A stretch of 37,476 bases of DNA from an uncultured Lachnospiraceae bacterium (lineage in GTDB: Bacteria; Bacillota; Clostridia; Lachnospirales; Lachnospiraceae), in the NCBI GenBank assembly GCA_945492935.1, contig CALYVE010000001.1, forward strand, positions 1 to 37,476, written 5' to 3'. Below the pieces are notes generated by a model. It saw only the letters and a program-made list of their open reading frames with translations, was not told the DNA's origin and made no database searches. Shown here one piece after another: positions 1 through 7,879 of the stretch. A program made the translations under genes and the position numbers. How positions within the stretch are numbered: the first letter of the stretch is position 1; each line of letters starts with the position of its first letter.

Positions 1-41
1 GATTGACGTAATACACAGGTCGCGCATAAGGGGGGTGTGGT

Positions 42-485
42 ATGAAAAGGTATGTAGGGGATCCAGAAGAGATTCAAGAGGAGATTGAACGAGAGGAAAA
101 AAGAGACTCTGCGGCCAATTATCTGGAAAAACAAAAGAGGATAAACAAAGAGATAGCCAGGTTAAAAAAGCTTTTCAAGAATATTGATGAGAACAAGAAA
201 AAGCTGGTGTTTACTACGATAGATGATGTCGCTTTCATGACGATAACGATGCAGGATTTGCGAGAGAATATCGTTCGTAACGGTACCACATGCACCTATA
301 AGAACGGAGAGAACCAATTCGGGACAAAGCAAAGTCCGGATGCGCAGCTCTATTTGCAGCTCAGTCAAAAATGTACGCAGGCCATGAAGATCCTTGTTGA
401 TTGCCTTCCGAAAACAGAAAAGATTAAGCCAACGGTACCGGAAGATGATTTTGACGATTTTGTCGAAGGGCGTGAGGACGTATAG
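42..485 (+). CDS. Terminase small subunit (P27-like)
   Basis: Probable small terminase subunit, which recognises phage DNA and hands it to the large subunit for packaging. The product is 147 residues with a highly charged helical N-terminal half (about residues 8-50, likely coiled coil) and a C-terminal segment around residues 97-125 (KQSPDAQLYLQLSQK) of the kind seen in P27-family small subunits. A G-rich ribosome site (GGGGGGTG) lies just before the ATG. The assignment rests mainly on position, directly upstream of a clear large subunit and, if the molecule is circular, directly downstream of an HNH gene, which is the usual order in cos phages. Fold-level similarity is modest, so the family name is less certain than the role. 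Confidence 0.75.
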   Translation: MKRYVGDPEEIQEEIEREEKRDSAANYLEKQKRINKEIARLKKLFKNIDENKKKLVFTTIDDVAFMTITMQDLRENIVRNGTTCTYKNGENQFGTKQSPDAQLYLQLSQKCTQAMKILVDCLPKTEKIKPTVPEDDFDDFVEGREDV

Positions 486-541
486 ACAAAAAAAATCATG
501 TTAGAAAGAAAACAAAGTATCCAATCGACTATAATCCGGTA

Positions 542-2194
542 TTGGAATATTGGCAGAAGATTGAGAATGGTGAGGAAGTAGTTTCTCGGAAGGTTTACCA
601 GCAATATAAGTACCTTGCACATTTGATAGAGCATCCGGGGGAGTATTTCTACTCTTCCAAGAGAGCAAATCACATTTTGGAGTTTGCAGAGAACTACTGC
701 AAATTGTCAAAAGGTGCAGGTGCCGGAAAGCTTGTACGCTTGGAGCTTTGGGAAAAAGCTTTGTTATCATCGATATTTGGATTTATTGATATCAATGGGA
801 ATCGGATGTGCCGAGAAGCTATTCTGATTGTGGGCAAGAAAAACGGTAAGTCTTTACTGGCATCTATCGTAGGATTGTATCTGCAGATTGGAGACGGAGA
901 GCCGGGACCGGAAGTATACGCAGTAGCTACAAAAAAGGATCAGGCAAAGATTATCTGGACAGAAGCAAAGCGCATGGTGCGCAAGAGTCCGACGTTGCTA
1001 AGAAGGATAAAGACGTTGGTGGCGGAGCTGTCGAGTGAGTTATTCAACGACGGAACTTTCAAGCCTCTTGCCTCTGATTCAGACACTCTGGATGGACTCA
1101 ATGTGCACGGAGCGCTGCTGGACGAGATACACCAGTGGAAAAACGGTAAGGCCCTGTATGACATTATCGCGGACGGAACAACGGCAAGAAACCAGCCTCT
1201 GATATTTATCACATCGACAGCAGGAACGGTAAGAGAAGATATTTACGATCAAAAATATGACGAGGCAGAGAGAGTAATCAATGGACTGTTTGATGAAAAT
1301 GGATATAAGGATCCTCATTTATTGGCGTTTGTCTACGAATTGGATGCAAGAAAAGAGTGGACGGATGAGACTTGTTGGAAAAAAGCAAATCCGGGGCTCG
1401 GAACTATAAAGAAGCTGGAACAACTCAGAGCGAAGGTAAAAAAGGCGATGGAAAATCCGGCGCTGGTGAAAAATCTTGTATGTAAAGAGTTCAACATACG
1501 GGAGACCAGTACCGAGGCATGGTTGACTTTTGAGCAGCTCAACAACACAGCGACATTTGATGTAAAAGAATTGAAACCGCGTTACGGTATTGGTGGCGTC
1601 GACCTGTCATCGACGACAGATTTAACGAACGCGACAGTCATCTTTAAGATTCCGGATGATTCACATATTTATGCACTTGCGATGTATTGGTTGCCGGAAG
1701 ACCTTTTGGAGAAAAAGGTACGGGAGGATAAGATACCATATGATTTGTGGCATGAGCAAGGATATCTCAGATTGTCACCGGGAAACAAGGTTCATTACAA
1801 ATATGTGACTGAATGGTTTAAGGAAGTTCAGGACGAGCTTGACATTTATCTTTTTAAGGCTGGGTATGACAGCTGGTCTGCGACGTATTTTGTGGAGGAA
1901 ATGGAAAACGAATTTGGAAAGTCGGTCATGGAGCCGGTCATTCAGGGTAAAAAAACATTGTCAAGCCCGATGAAATCACTTGGAGCCGACCTTGAAAAGA
2001 AACTGATAAATTATAACAACAACCCAATCACGAAATGGTGTCTAACAAACACATCGGTAGACCGGGATAAAAACGATAACATCCAGCCGGCAAAAGGAAA
2101 TTTAGGGACCAGAAGAATTGACGGTATGGCCGGATTGCTGGATGCGTATGTGTGCATGGAGAATAACTTGGAAGAATACATGTCGTTAATCTGA
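542..2194 (+). CDS. Terminase large subunit (HK97-type ATPase/nuclease)
   Basis: Packaging motor ATPase and headful/cos nuclease. The N-terminal ATPase shows a Walker A-like GKKNGKS (about residue 98-104) and a Walker B LLDEIH (about residue 192); the C-terminal RNase-H-like nuclease shows GGVDLSSTTD (about residue 351), GYDSW and RIDGMAGLLDA. Length of 550 residues fits the family. The start is a problem: 542 is a TTG with no ribosome site, and the same frame is open back to 476 and reads KYPIDYNPV immediately upstream, which looks like genuine coding sequence. No ATG, GTG or TTG occurs in that extension; the nearby ATG at 498 is in a different frame. The true start may be non-canonical or hidden by a one-base indel. 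Confidence 0.93.
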   Translation: MEYWQKIENGEEVVSRKVYQQYKYLAHLIEHPGEYFYSSKRANHILEFAENYCKLSKGAGAGKLVRLELWEKALLSSIFGFIDINGNRMCREAILIVGKKNGKSLLASIVGLYLQIGDGEPGPEVYAVATKKDQAKIIWTEAKRMVRKSPTLLRRIKTLVAELSSELFNDGTFKPLASDSDTLDGLNVHGALLDEIHQWKNGKALYDIIADGTTARNQPLIFITSTAGTVREDIYDQKYDEAERVINGLFDENGYKDPHLLAFVYELDARKEWTDETCWKKANPGLGTIKKLEQLRAKVKKAMENPALVKNLVCKEFNIRETSTEAWLTFEQLNNTATFDVKELKPRYGIGGVDLSSTTDLTNATVIFKIPDDSHIYALAMYWLPEDLLEKKVREDKIPYDLWHEQGYLRLSPGNKVHYKYVTEWFKEVQDELDIYLFKAGYDSWSATYFVEEMENEFGKSVMEPVIQGKKTLSSPMKSLGADLEKKLINYNNNPITKWCLTNTSVDRDKNDNIQPAKGNLGTRRIDGMAGLLDAYVCMENNLEEYMSLI

Positions 2195-2207
2195 GAGGGG
2201 GAGAAAA

Positions 2208-3377
2208 GTGAAGTGGAAGCTATTTGGAAAAAAAGAGAGTGCGATATTCAAAATGGTTGTGGATAACGGAAACGGATTTTATTCGTGGAACGGTAAATTG
2301 TACCAGTCGGATATCGTTAGAGCGTGCATAAAGCCGAAAACAAAAGCTATCGGTAAAGCGGTTGCAAAGCACATACGTAAAGAAATCAAAGATGGAGTCA
2401 CCAGTCTGGCAGTTTTTCCGAGCGTGAACATGAGATTTCTTTTGGAAGAGCCGAATGAGCTCATGACAGGACAAATGCTGCAGGAAAAAGTCGCTAATCA
2501 GCTCCAGCTAAACGGGAACGCATTTATCCTGATTATAAGAGATGCAAATGGAGTGCCGGTGGGATTGTATCCGATTCCATGCACATCGGTTATGACAAAG
2601 TATGACGAATCAGGAAAGCTTTATCTGAAATTTACATACCAGAACGGTAAATGGTCAGAGTTTGCATACGATGAAATAATTCATATCCGGGATGATTTCT
2701 TTTTCAACGACGTATTTGGAGATAATCCGCAAAAAACGTTAGCCGGACTGATGAACACGATATCAACGATAGACCAGTCCATTGTGAATGCTATAAAAAA
2801 CAGTTCGGTTGTCAAATGGCTTTTGAAATTTACATCATCAATGCGTGACGAAGACTTGAGAATCAAAGCGAATGAATTTGCAGAAAATTATCTGGATATC
2901 ACGAGCAATAATGCTATGGGAGTAGCAGCGGTGGATTCGAAAGCGGAGGCTATACAGATAAAGCCGTATGATTTTGTCCCGAATGCATTACAGGGAGACC
3001 GTCAGGTACAGCGAGTATACGCATTCTTTAACACAAACGAGAAGATTGTAACATCACATTATACGGAGGATGAGTGGATTTCATATTATGAGGCATCGAT
3101 TGAACCGGTGATTGAGCAGATGGCAGGAGAGTATACCAGAAAGCTTTTCACAAGAAGAGAGCGCGGAGTGGGGAATAAGATTGTATTTGAATCGGCAAGC
3201 CTTACCTTCGCATCAATGTCGACGAAGCTTAACCTTGTGTCATTCGTAGACAGGGCGATAATGACGCCGAATGAAGTAAGAGAGTATCTCGGGCTGGCAC
3301 CGATTGAAGGTGGGGATAAAGTCCTGCTTCGAAAGGATACAGGAAAGCTTGAAGAAAGAGAGAAGGAGGTGGAATAA
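2208..3377 (+). CDS. Phage portal protein (HK97 family)
   Basis: Dodecameric portal that forms the DNA entry vertex of the capsid and docks the terminase. The 389-residue product has the usual HK97-type portal course: an N-terminal strand-rich wing, a central segment (about residues 90-240) and an acidic, lysine-rich C-terminal tail. The start is GTG at 2208, preceded by a strong AGAGGGGGAG site. It lies 13 bases after TerL and its stop abuts the GTG of the protease gene, so it is in the same packaging/head operon. Identified by overall look and position between terminase and head protease. Confidence 0.9.
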   Translation: MKWKLFGKKESAIFKMVVDNGNGFYSWNGKLYQSDIVRACIKPKTKAIGKAVAKHIRKEIKDGVTSLAVFPSVNMRFLLEEPNELMTGQMLQEKVANQLQLNGNAFILIIRDANGVPVGLYPIPCTSVMTKYDESGKLYLKFTYQNGKWSEFAYDEIIHIRDDFFFNDVFGDNPQKTLAGLMNTISTIDQSIVNAIKNSSVVKWLLKFTSSMRDEDLRIKANEFAENYLDITSNNAMGVAAVDSKAEAIQIKPYDFVPNALQGDRQVQRVYAFFNTNEKIVTSHYTEDEWISYYEASIEPVIEQMAGEYTRKLFTRRERGVGNKIVFESASLTFASMSTKLNLVSFVDRAIMTPNEVREYLGLAPIEGGDKVLLRKDTGKLEEREKEVE

Positions 3378-4061
3378 GTGGATATTGAAGTGAAAGGAAC
3401 TATTGTGAGCAATGACGATGCATGGATATACGATTATTTTGAAATCGAAAATACATGTCCGAAAAAAGTCAAAAAAGCATTAGCCGATGCAAAGGGAGAG
3501 GCGGTTAAGGTGATGGTGAATTCCGGAGGAGGAGATGTATTTGCCGGAAATGAGATTTATTATCTTCTTTCCGGTTATCCGGGTGGTTGTACGGTGGACA
3601 TTACGGGATTTGCAGCATCAGCAGCAACTATCATCTGCTGCGCGGGGAAAAAGGTCAGGGCAACGCCAGGAGCACAGTACATGATACATAACGTATCCTG
3701 CAGTGCGTACGGAGATTACAACGAGATGGATCATACATCGGATGTGCTTCGAAATGCGAACAAAGCCATCAGCAACATTTACCGGGTGAAAACAGGAATG
3801 AGTGAAGCGGATTTGCTTAATCTCATGAATAAAGAGACGTGGATGGATGCTGAAATGGCAAAGGAAATGGGATTTATCGATGAAATCATCGGTGATAACG
3901 GCTTGTTTGGTTCAAAGCCGATCACAATACATAACTCCGTAGCAAAGATATTGAGCGACGAGGTTAAGAACAAAATCCGTAATTCTGTAAAAAATCCGGG
4001 TACGGTGATGCAGAGAAAACTAAATCTTTTAAAGCTGAAAGGAGAAATCAGACATGTTTAA
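3378..4061 (+). CDS. ClpP-like prohead protease
   Basis: Head maturation protease of the ClpP/S14 type, which trims the capsid protein delta domain during prohead assembly. The catalytic serine is in GFAASAAT (Ser81) and the histidine in YMIHNVS (His104); the region ETWMDAEMAKEMGFIDEI (about residues 153-170) matches the end of the ClpP fold, and the NSGGGDVFAG motif (about residue 48-57) is the usual glycine-rich strand. Start is GTG at 3378 overlapping no upstream gene but directly following the portal stop. The 3' end overlaps the capsid ATG by eight bases, suggesting coupled translation. Length of 227 residues is typical. Confidence 0.92.
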   Translation: MDIEVKGTIVSNDDAWIYDYFEIENTCPKKVKKALADAKGEAVKVMVNSGGGDVFAGNEIYYLLSGYPGGCTVDITGFAASAATIICCAGKKVRATPGAQYMIHNVSCSAYGDYNEMDHTSDVLRNANKAISNIYRVKTGMSEADLLNLMNKETWMDAEMAKEMGFIDEIIGDNGLFGSKPITIHNSVAKILSDEVKNKIRNSVKNPGTVMQRKLNLLKLKGEIRHV

Positions 4062-5247
4062 GTTCAAGAATTACGAGGACTACAAGAACCAGAGAGATGC
4101 GGCTATTGTAGCAGCAGAGCAGGCGCTTACCAATGGCGCAGAGGATTATGAGGAAAAGGTAAAGTACATTGAGGACATGGACGCAGCGTGGGAAGAGCAT
4201 GCACAGCGACAGGCTGATATCAATGCTCTCAAGGGTGCGGTAAGGGTACCTCTTTCGAATGCGGCGGCGGAGAGACTGGCAGCAGGTGTATCCGTGGATG
4301 AGAGTGATCTGGAATACAGAACACAGTTTATGAATTATGTCCTGAATGGAACACCGATTCGCATGCAGAATCAGGACCAGCAGACCACTACAGCTGATGT
4401 TGCCACGGTAATTCCGAATACCATCATTGACAGAATTGTTGAGAAGATGGAGAAGACCGGGAACATTCTGAACAAGGTTACCAGAACGTTTTATAAGGGC
4501 GGTGTATCCGTGCCGACATCTGCAGCAAAGCCGACGGCTTCTTGGGTGACAGAAAGAGGAACAGTAGACAAGCAGAAAAAGGTTACCGGATCGGTTACCT
4601 TCAATTATTACAAGTTGAAAATGGTGATTGCGGTTTCCCTCACAGTTGAAGTGGTAACGCTGGAGGTGTTTGAGCGTACTATTGCGAACAACATTGCGGA
4701 GGCTATGGTAAAAGCGATTGAAACAGCCATTATTGCAGGAAATGGAGCGGAAGGCAATCAGCCGGAAGGTATTATTAAGACGGAACCGGTATCCGGTCAG
4801 AAGGTGGAGATTACAGAGGGTAACAACATTACATATGCAGACTTGTGTGCAGCAGAGGGGTTATTACCTGCGGCATATGACGATGCTGAATGGTGCATGA
4901 GAAAAGCTACATTCATGAATCAGATTGTAGGTATGGTTGACAGCACAGGACAGCCGATTGCAAGGGTTAATGCAGGACTGAACGGAAAGCCGGAATACAC
5001 TATTCTTGGGCGCCATGTTGAGTTCTCTGAAGATGTGCCGGCATTTGCAAAGACGGTATCTGAAGATACTACGGTTGCTTTCATGTTCCGTTTCGCTGAT
5101 TACATGCTGAACACGAACATGAATGTAACGGTGTCGAAATTCACCGACAATGAGACGGATGATGAATGCACAAAGGCTATCATGCTGGCAGACGGTAAGG
5201 TGGTTGACAAGAACTCCTATGTTCCTGTCGTAGTAAAAAACTCCTAA
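4054..5247 (+). CDS. Major capsid protein (HK97 fold)
   Basis: Main shell protein. The 397-residue product has a charged, helical N-terminal region of about 75-110 residues that would be the scaffold-like delta domain removed by the upstream protease, followed by an HK97-type core (for example ADVATVIPNTIIDRIVEKM and the E-loop-like TASWVTERGTV region near residues 165-175). Translation overlaps the protease gene. The last codons contain the heptamer A AAA AAC at 5235-5241 in the correct phase for a -1 shift, after which the reading frame stays open for a further 52 codons. The ordinary stop TAA at 5245-5247 would give the main product. Confidence 0.93.
   Translation: MFKFKNYEDYKNQRDAAIVAAEQALTNGAEDYEEKVKYIEDMDAAWEEHAQRQADINALKGAVRVPLSNAAAERLAAGVSVDESDLEYRTQFMNYVLNGTPIRMQNQDQQTTTADVATVIPNTIIDRIVEKMEKTGNILNKVTRTFYKGGVSVPTSAAKPTASWVTERGTVDKQKKVTGSVTFNYYKLKMVIAVSLTVEVVTLEVFERTIANNIAEAMVKAIETAIIAGNGAEGNQPEGIIKTEPVSGQKVEITEGNNITYADLCAAEGLLPAAYDDAEWCMRKATFMNQIVGMVDSTGQPIARVNAGLNGKPEYTILGRHVEFSEDVPAFAKTVSEDTTVAFMFRFADYMLNTNMNVTVSKFTDNETDDECTKAIMLADGKVVDKNSYVPVVVKNS
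5235..5241 (+). promoter_or_regulatory. Candidate -1 frameshift site at end of capsid gene
   Basis: The capsid codons gtA-AAA-AAC form the classical X XXY YYZ slippery heptamer two codons before the stop. After a -1 slip the frame reads through 5241-5396 without a stop and includes a HeH/SAP-like helical segment. The downstream frame has no convincing ribosome site of its own. No strong stimulatory stem-loop is obvious to the eye directly downstream, so use of the site is an inference. Confidence 0.4.
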
Positions 5248-5291
5248 ACGCTGACACAAATCATCAATACTCGCAGCAAGAGCTTACTGCT

Positions 5292-5399
5292 ATGACTATG
5301 GCAGAAATCAGAGTTCTTGCTGCAGAGCTCGGCTATAGTGTCAGCGGAAGTACGAAGGCCGCTTTAATCGAAAGCTTTTTAACAGCGCAGGGGGAATAG
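5292..5399 (+). CDS. Small HeH/SAP-like DNA-binding segment (stand-alone or capsid extension)
   Basis: A 35-residue frame beginning MTMAEIRVLAAELG and ending in an acidic FLTAQGE has the helix-turn-helix spacing of HeH/LEM, SAP or Rho-N-type mini-domains, which occur in small proteins between capsid and connector genes of Firmicutes phages. ATGs at 5292 and 5298 lack a good Shine-Dalgarno sequence. The same frame is open back through the capsid stop, so it may be made only as a C-terminal extension of the capsid protein through the slippery site at 5235. It ends four bases before the next gene. Function unproven; binding to packaged DNA or to the connector is possible. Confidence 0.55.
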   Translation: MTMAEIRVLAAELGYSVSGSTKAALIESFLTAQGE

Positions 5400-5403
5400 G
5401 GGT

Positions 5404-5688
5404 ATGATTGGAAAAATTAAGCTTGCGCTGCGGGTATCAGCAGATCAGCTAAATGAGGAAATTGAAGATTGCATTGACGCGTGCTATAGAGATATGGCAC
5501 GCGTAGGCATTCGCGTTTATGACGCAGACGGAAACATACTCGATAAAATCGAGACGGATGGTTTAGTTATATCATGTCAAAAACTGTATGCGAGATGGCA
5601 ATTTAACTTCGAGGGAGCCGCGGAACGTTACAGAGCAGCGTATGAGTCTACGCGGGACGCGATGTCACTGAGCAGCGACTATAAGTAG
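5404..5688 (+). CDS. Head-tail connector (gp6-like)
   Basis: Likely gp6/gp15-like adaptor that forms the ring under the portal. The 94-residue, mostly helical product (IKLALRVSADQLNEEIEDCI, then IDACYRDMARVGI) has the standard pattern of four helices, and the position directly after the capsid gene is the conserved one. Ribosome site GGGGGAATAGGGG precedes the ATG closely. It is followed after eight bases by the next joining protein. Confidence 0.75.
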   Translation: MIGKIKLALRVSADQLNEEIEDCIDACYRDMARVGIRVYDADGNILDKIETDGLVISCQKLYARWQFNFEGAAERYRAAYESTRDAMSLSSDYK

Positions 5689-5696
5689 GAGGAATT

Positions 5697-5990
5697 ATGA
5701 GGAATGAGCTTATCACTTTGATGGCGAAAAGTTGCACCGGTGCAACAGTGGATTACAAGAAAACAAATGTATTCGCTGAAAAGAAATCGGTGGCGAGGTC
5801 GGAATTCTATACAAGCTTTCAGGCAGGGCTTTCTCCGAAATTGGTTTTTGACATCGATCCGTTGGATTTTGAACTCGCAGCCACGGAGAAGAATGAAGTG
5901 TCGGAAGTCGAGTATAGAGGAAAGACATATACGGTCATTCGCTCATATCAGAAGCAGGGAGAAGATTCCATGGAGTTAAGTGTGGGGTGA
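5697..5990 (+). CDS. Head closure / head-tail adaptor protein
   Basis: A 97-residue beta-rich product at the position of the head-closure (SPP1 gp16-like) protein. The C-terminal half, with VEYRGKTYTVIRSYQKQGE, has the form of the strand pattern found in phage head-tail joining proteins. A good AGGAGG site precedes the ATG. The first codons contain a perfect copy (5731-5746) of the 16-bp palindrome described below, read here as SCTGAT, so the palindrome is embedded in coding sequence. The family call is mainly positional. Confidence 0.6.
   Translation: MRNELITLMAKSCTGATVDYKKTNVFAEKKSVARSEFYTSFQAGLSPKLVFDIDPLDFELAATEKNEVSEVEYRGKTYTVIRSYQKQGEDSMELSVG
5731..5746. repeat. 16-bp palindrome copy 1 (perfect)
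   Basis: GTTGCACCGGTGCAAC, a perfect dyad, lies inside the 5' part of the head-closure gene and is translated as S-C-T-G-A-T. It is one of five dispersed copies in the window. Confidence 0.9.
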
Positions 5991-5994
5991 TTCA

Positions 5995-6444
5995 ATGAAA
6001 GCTACGTTATCTCAGGGTGAGGATGGCGATGAAGTATTTGTGGATATCATGAAGGAAATTTCCAGAATGCCGGTACTGATTGAGAAAGAGGAAAAGAAGG
6101 TAATGAAAAAAATAGGAGGAATTATAGCCGATAACATTGCAATCAGCCTGCCTAAGTCAGATCCGGGAGGAAGAGGAGACTATAAAGGGAATCATCCGTA
6201 TGTGCACATGAAAGAGGATATCAAGGTGAAAACCGGTTCGAAAAACGGTGTCGCGCATGTCATAATAAATGGCGGGAAAAAGACCGGATACAAATGGCAC
6301 CTGGTAAATGATGGTACAAGGGATTCGGACGGGCAAAGACGGACCCAAGGGATACATTTCATTGAAAAGGCTCTGAATAAATCGGAAGCACAGGTAGAAT
6401 CACTGATTGATGAATTGATTCGGGAGGTAGCAGGTGGAGGATGA
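5995..6444 (+). CDS. HK97 gp10-like tail completion protein
   Basis: Probable neck/tail-completion protein of the HK97 gp10 family, which seals the head-tail interface. The ATG at 5995 is preferred over an upstream GTG at 5980 because it starts MKATLSQGED and overlaps less with the upstream gene; the product is 149 residues. The middle shows the family look of a helical N-terminus, a YVHMKEDIKVKT strand and a GYKWHLVNDGTRDS segment (the conserved 'hxxxNDGTR' turn of gp10 proteins), then a C-terminal helix. It overlaps the next gene by about ten bases. Confidence 0.75.
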   Translation: MKATLSQGEDGDEVFVDIMKEISRMPVLIEKEEKKVMKKIGGIIADNIAISLPKSDPGGRGDYKGNHPYVHMKEDIKVKTGSKNGVAHVIINGGKKTGYKWHLVNDGTRDSDGQRRTQGIHFIEKALNKSEAQVESLIDELIREVAGGG

Positions 6445-6775
6445 GTTAAAGAATATCGTTGAGAGCGTTCTGGACATACCATGCTATATTGATGCGGATA
6501 CAATCACATATCCATCGGCAGAAGTGCAAGTCTATCAGGATAACCCAGAGCTTTTTGGAGATGGAAAGGCACAGGCTGTCATAAGCTATGTAGCTCTGGA
6601 TTTATGGTACAAAGAGCGCATCAAAAGAGACAATGCGGTAAAGGTGCTGGTGCCGGAGATCGTAAATGCCGGGTATACGCATCCTACGTGTGAGCGATAT
6701 TACGACATTACAGCGAAAAAATATAGGGCAACGCTGAATTTCAGCAAAAAGAAGGAGGAGCATAATGGGAAATAG
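6434..6775 (+). CDS. Tail terminator-like protein
   Basis: A 113-residue protein at the tail-terminator position, between the gp10-like gene and the major tail protein. GTG start at 6434 overlaps the upstream gene; the stop overlaps the next ATG. Features include an N-terminal helix (DELKNIVESVLDIP), a short strand (AEVQVYQDN) and an alternating strand VISYVALDLWYKERI, consistent with the small alpha/beta tail terminator fold. No sequence signature is decisive. Confidence 0.6.
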   Translation: MEDELKNIVESVLDIPCYIDADTITYPSAEVQVYQDNPELFGDGKAQAVISYVALDLWYKERIKRDNAVKVLVPEIVNAGYTHPTCERYYDITAKKYRATLNFSKKKEEHNGK

Positions 6776-7322
6776 AATTAACGTGCAGAATGCAAAAGTA
6801 GCCTTGGTTATGACAAACACAAAGACAGATTATGCGCTGGATACGGCTATGGATTTGCCGGGGTTGATGAGTATTGATCTCGCACTTACGCTGGCTACCG
6901 GTACACTCTACGGTGACGGGGTAAAGAAAAGCGACCAGTCCAAAGTAACAGGAGCAACGCTGAAGGTTGGATTGAATAAGATACCGATTCAGGTTCGCGC
7001 AAAGATGACTGGTGCAAAGATTACAAACGGAATCTTGGATGTTACGACGGACGATCAGGCACCGAAGATTGCGTTTTACGCAGAAACGGAAGCTGATGAC
7101 GGAACAAAGGAGCAACTGTGGCTGCTTTGCGGCGAAGCACAGCCTATCGGGTTGGCGGGCAAACAGACAGAGAATAACATCAACTTTTCAACGGACGAGC
7201 TTACTATCAATTTCACACAGAGGGAGAAAGATAAGAAGGTTTTGAGATTGGCTGATACTGCGAATGAGGATTTCACAAAATCGGAAGAATTTGCAAACGA
7301 TCCGGACGAGCTTGGAGCATAA
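6765..7322 (+). CDS. Major tail protein (phi13 family)
   Basis: Tail tube subunit of the phi13-type. The 185-residue product shows the family features: an N-terminal NRINVQNAKVALVMTNT strand, a DLPGLMSIDLALTLATGTLYGDG segment and a C-terminal half with NINFSTDELTINFTQREKDKK. A good GGAGG site precedes the ATG and translation overlaps the upstream gene by eleven bases. It is followed by the two tail-assembly chaperone frames and the tape measure gene, the universal order in siphophages. Confidence 0.85.
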   Translation: MGNRINVQNAKVALVMTNTKTDYALDTAMDLPGLMSIDLALTLATGTLYGDGVKKSDQSKVTGATLKVGLNKIPIQVRAKMTGAKITNGILDVTTDDQAPKIAFYAETEADDGTKEQLWLLCGEAQPIGLAGKQTENNINFSTDELTINFTQREKDKKVLRLADTANEDFTKSEEFANDPDELGA

Positions 7323-7331
7323 GGAGGAATC

Positions 7332-7688
7332 ATGAGAAAAGTTATTGAATGCAAACCGGTATCAGAGGTGGAATTAAGGTTTAACGGCGGGGAGAGTATT
7401 ATTCTCAGATTTGATGTTGAGGCATTGATGACACTTCAGGAGACGGAGGGAGACCTTGGAGCTGCATTAAAAAAGAGCCCGAGCGAGATGTGTGCATCCA
7501 TTCTTTATGCCGGAGCAGTCGGTAAGAATGAAGGGATGACAAAGGAAAAGGCGCGTGAGTTGGTATGCCAGATGAGCATTGAGACTATAAACGCAATCAT
7601 TGAGGAGTTTACGGAATCCTTCGGAAAGGGAGGAAACGAAGAGTATACAAAAAAAATTCTGGCACAGTTCCTGGCGAAATACAAATAG
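7332..7688 (+). CDS. Tail assembly chaperone (gpG-like)
   Basis: Short form of the tail-assembly chaperone that coats the tape measure protein during tube growth. The 118-residue product is helical and acidic (LMTLQETEGDLGAALKKS). It contains the run of eight A at 7649-7656, in phase as A AAA AAA, eleven codons before its own TAG stop. A -1 slip would fuse it to the frame ending at 7879 and give the longer gpGT-like form, the conserved arrangement in siphophages. Confidence 0.75.
   Translation: MRKVIECKPVSEVELRFNGGESIILRFDVEALMTLQETEGDLGAALKKSPSEMCASILYAGAVGKNEGMTKEKARELVCQMSIETINAIIEEFTESFGKGGNEEYTKKILAQFLAKYK
7649..7655 (+). promoter_or_regulatory. -1 frameshift site of tail chaperones
   Basis: Heptamer A AAA AAA lies in the correct phase near the end of the chaperone frame. 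After a -1 slip, reading continues through NSGTVPGEIQIDFDMLYYL into the next frame without a stop. The downstream frame lacks a ribosome site, supporting expression by frameshifting. Confidence 0.7.
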
Positions 7689-7879
7689 ATTTTGATATGC
7701 TCTATTACCTTTTTTGTGTCAAACTCGGAAGAGGTGAGCAGGAGTATTTTACATCGTCTATAGGAAAGGTGCTCGCAATGATTAACCTATGGCAGAAGGA
7801 ACAGGAAAAAATCGCAGGCGCAATCAATGGTGATAATGGGACTGTGCGTAAATTCAGTGATATTAAGGGGTTGGTATAA
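7655..7879 (+). CDS. Tail chaperone frameshift extension (gpT-like)
   Basis: C-terminal extension of the tail chaperone made through the slippery site at 7649. The in-frame ATG at 7697 (MLYYLFCVKLGRGEQ) has no Shine-Dalgarno sequence, while the frame is open upstream to the slip point, and the fused sequence reads continuously as IDFDMLYYLFCV, a motif seen in tail chaperone fusions of Clostridia phages. The stop TAA overlaps the tape measure ATG. The extension would bring the chaperone to the tape measure, as in lambda gpGT. Confidence 0.7.
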   Translation, partial: NSGTVPGEIQIDFDMLYYLFCVKLGRGEQEYFTSSIGKVLAMINLWQKEQEKIAGAINGDNGTVRKFSDIKGLV

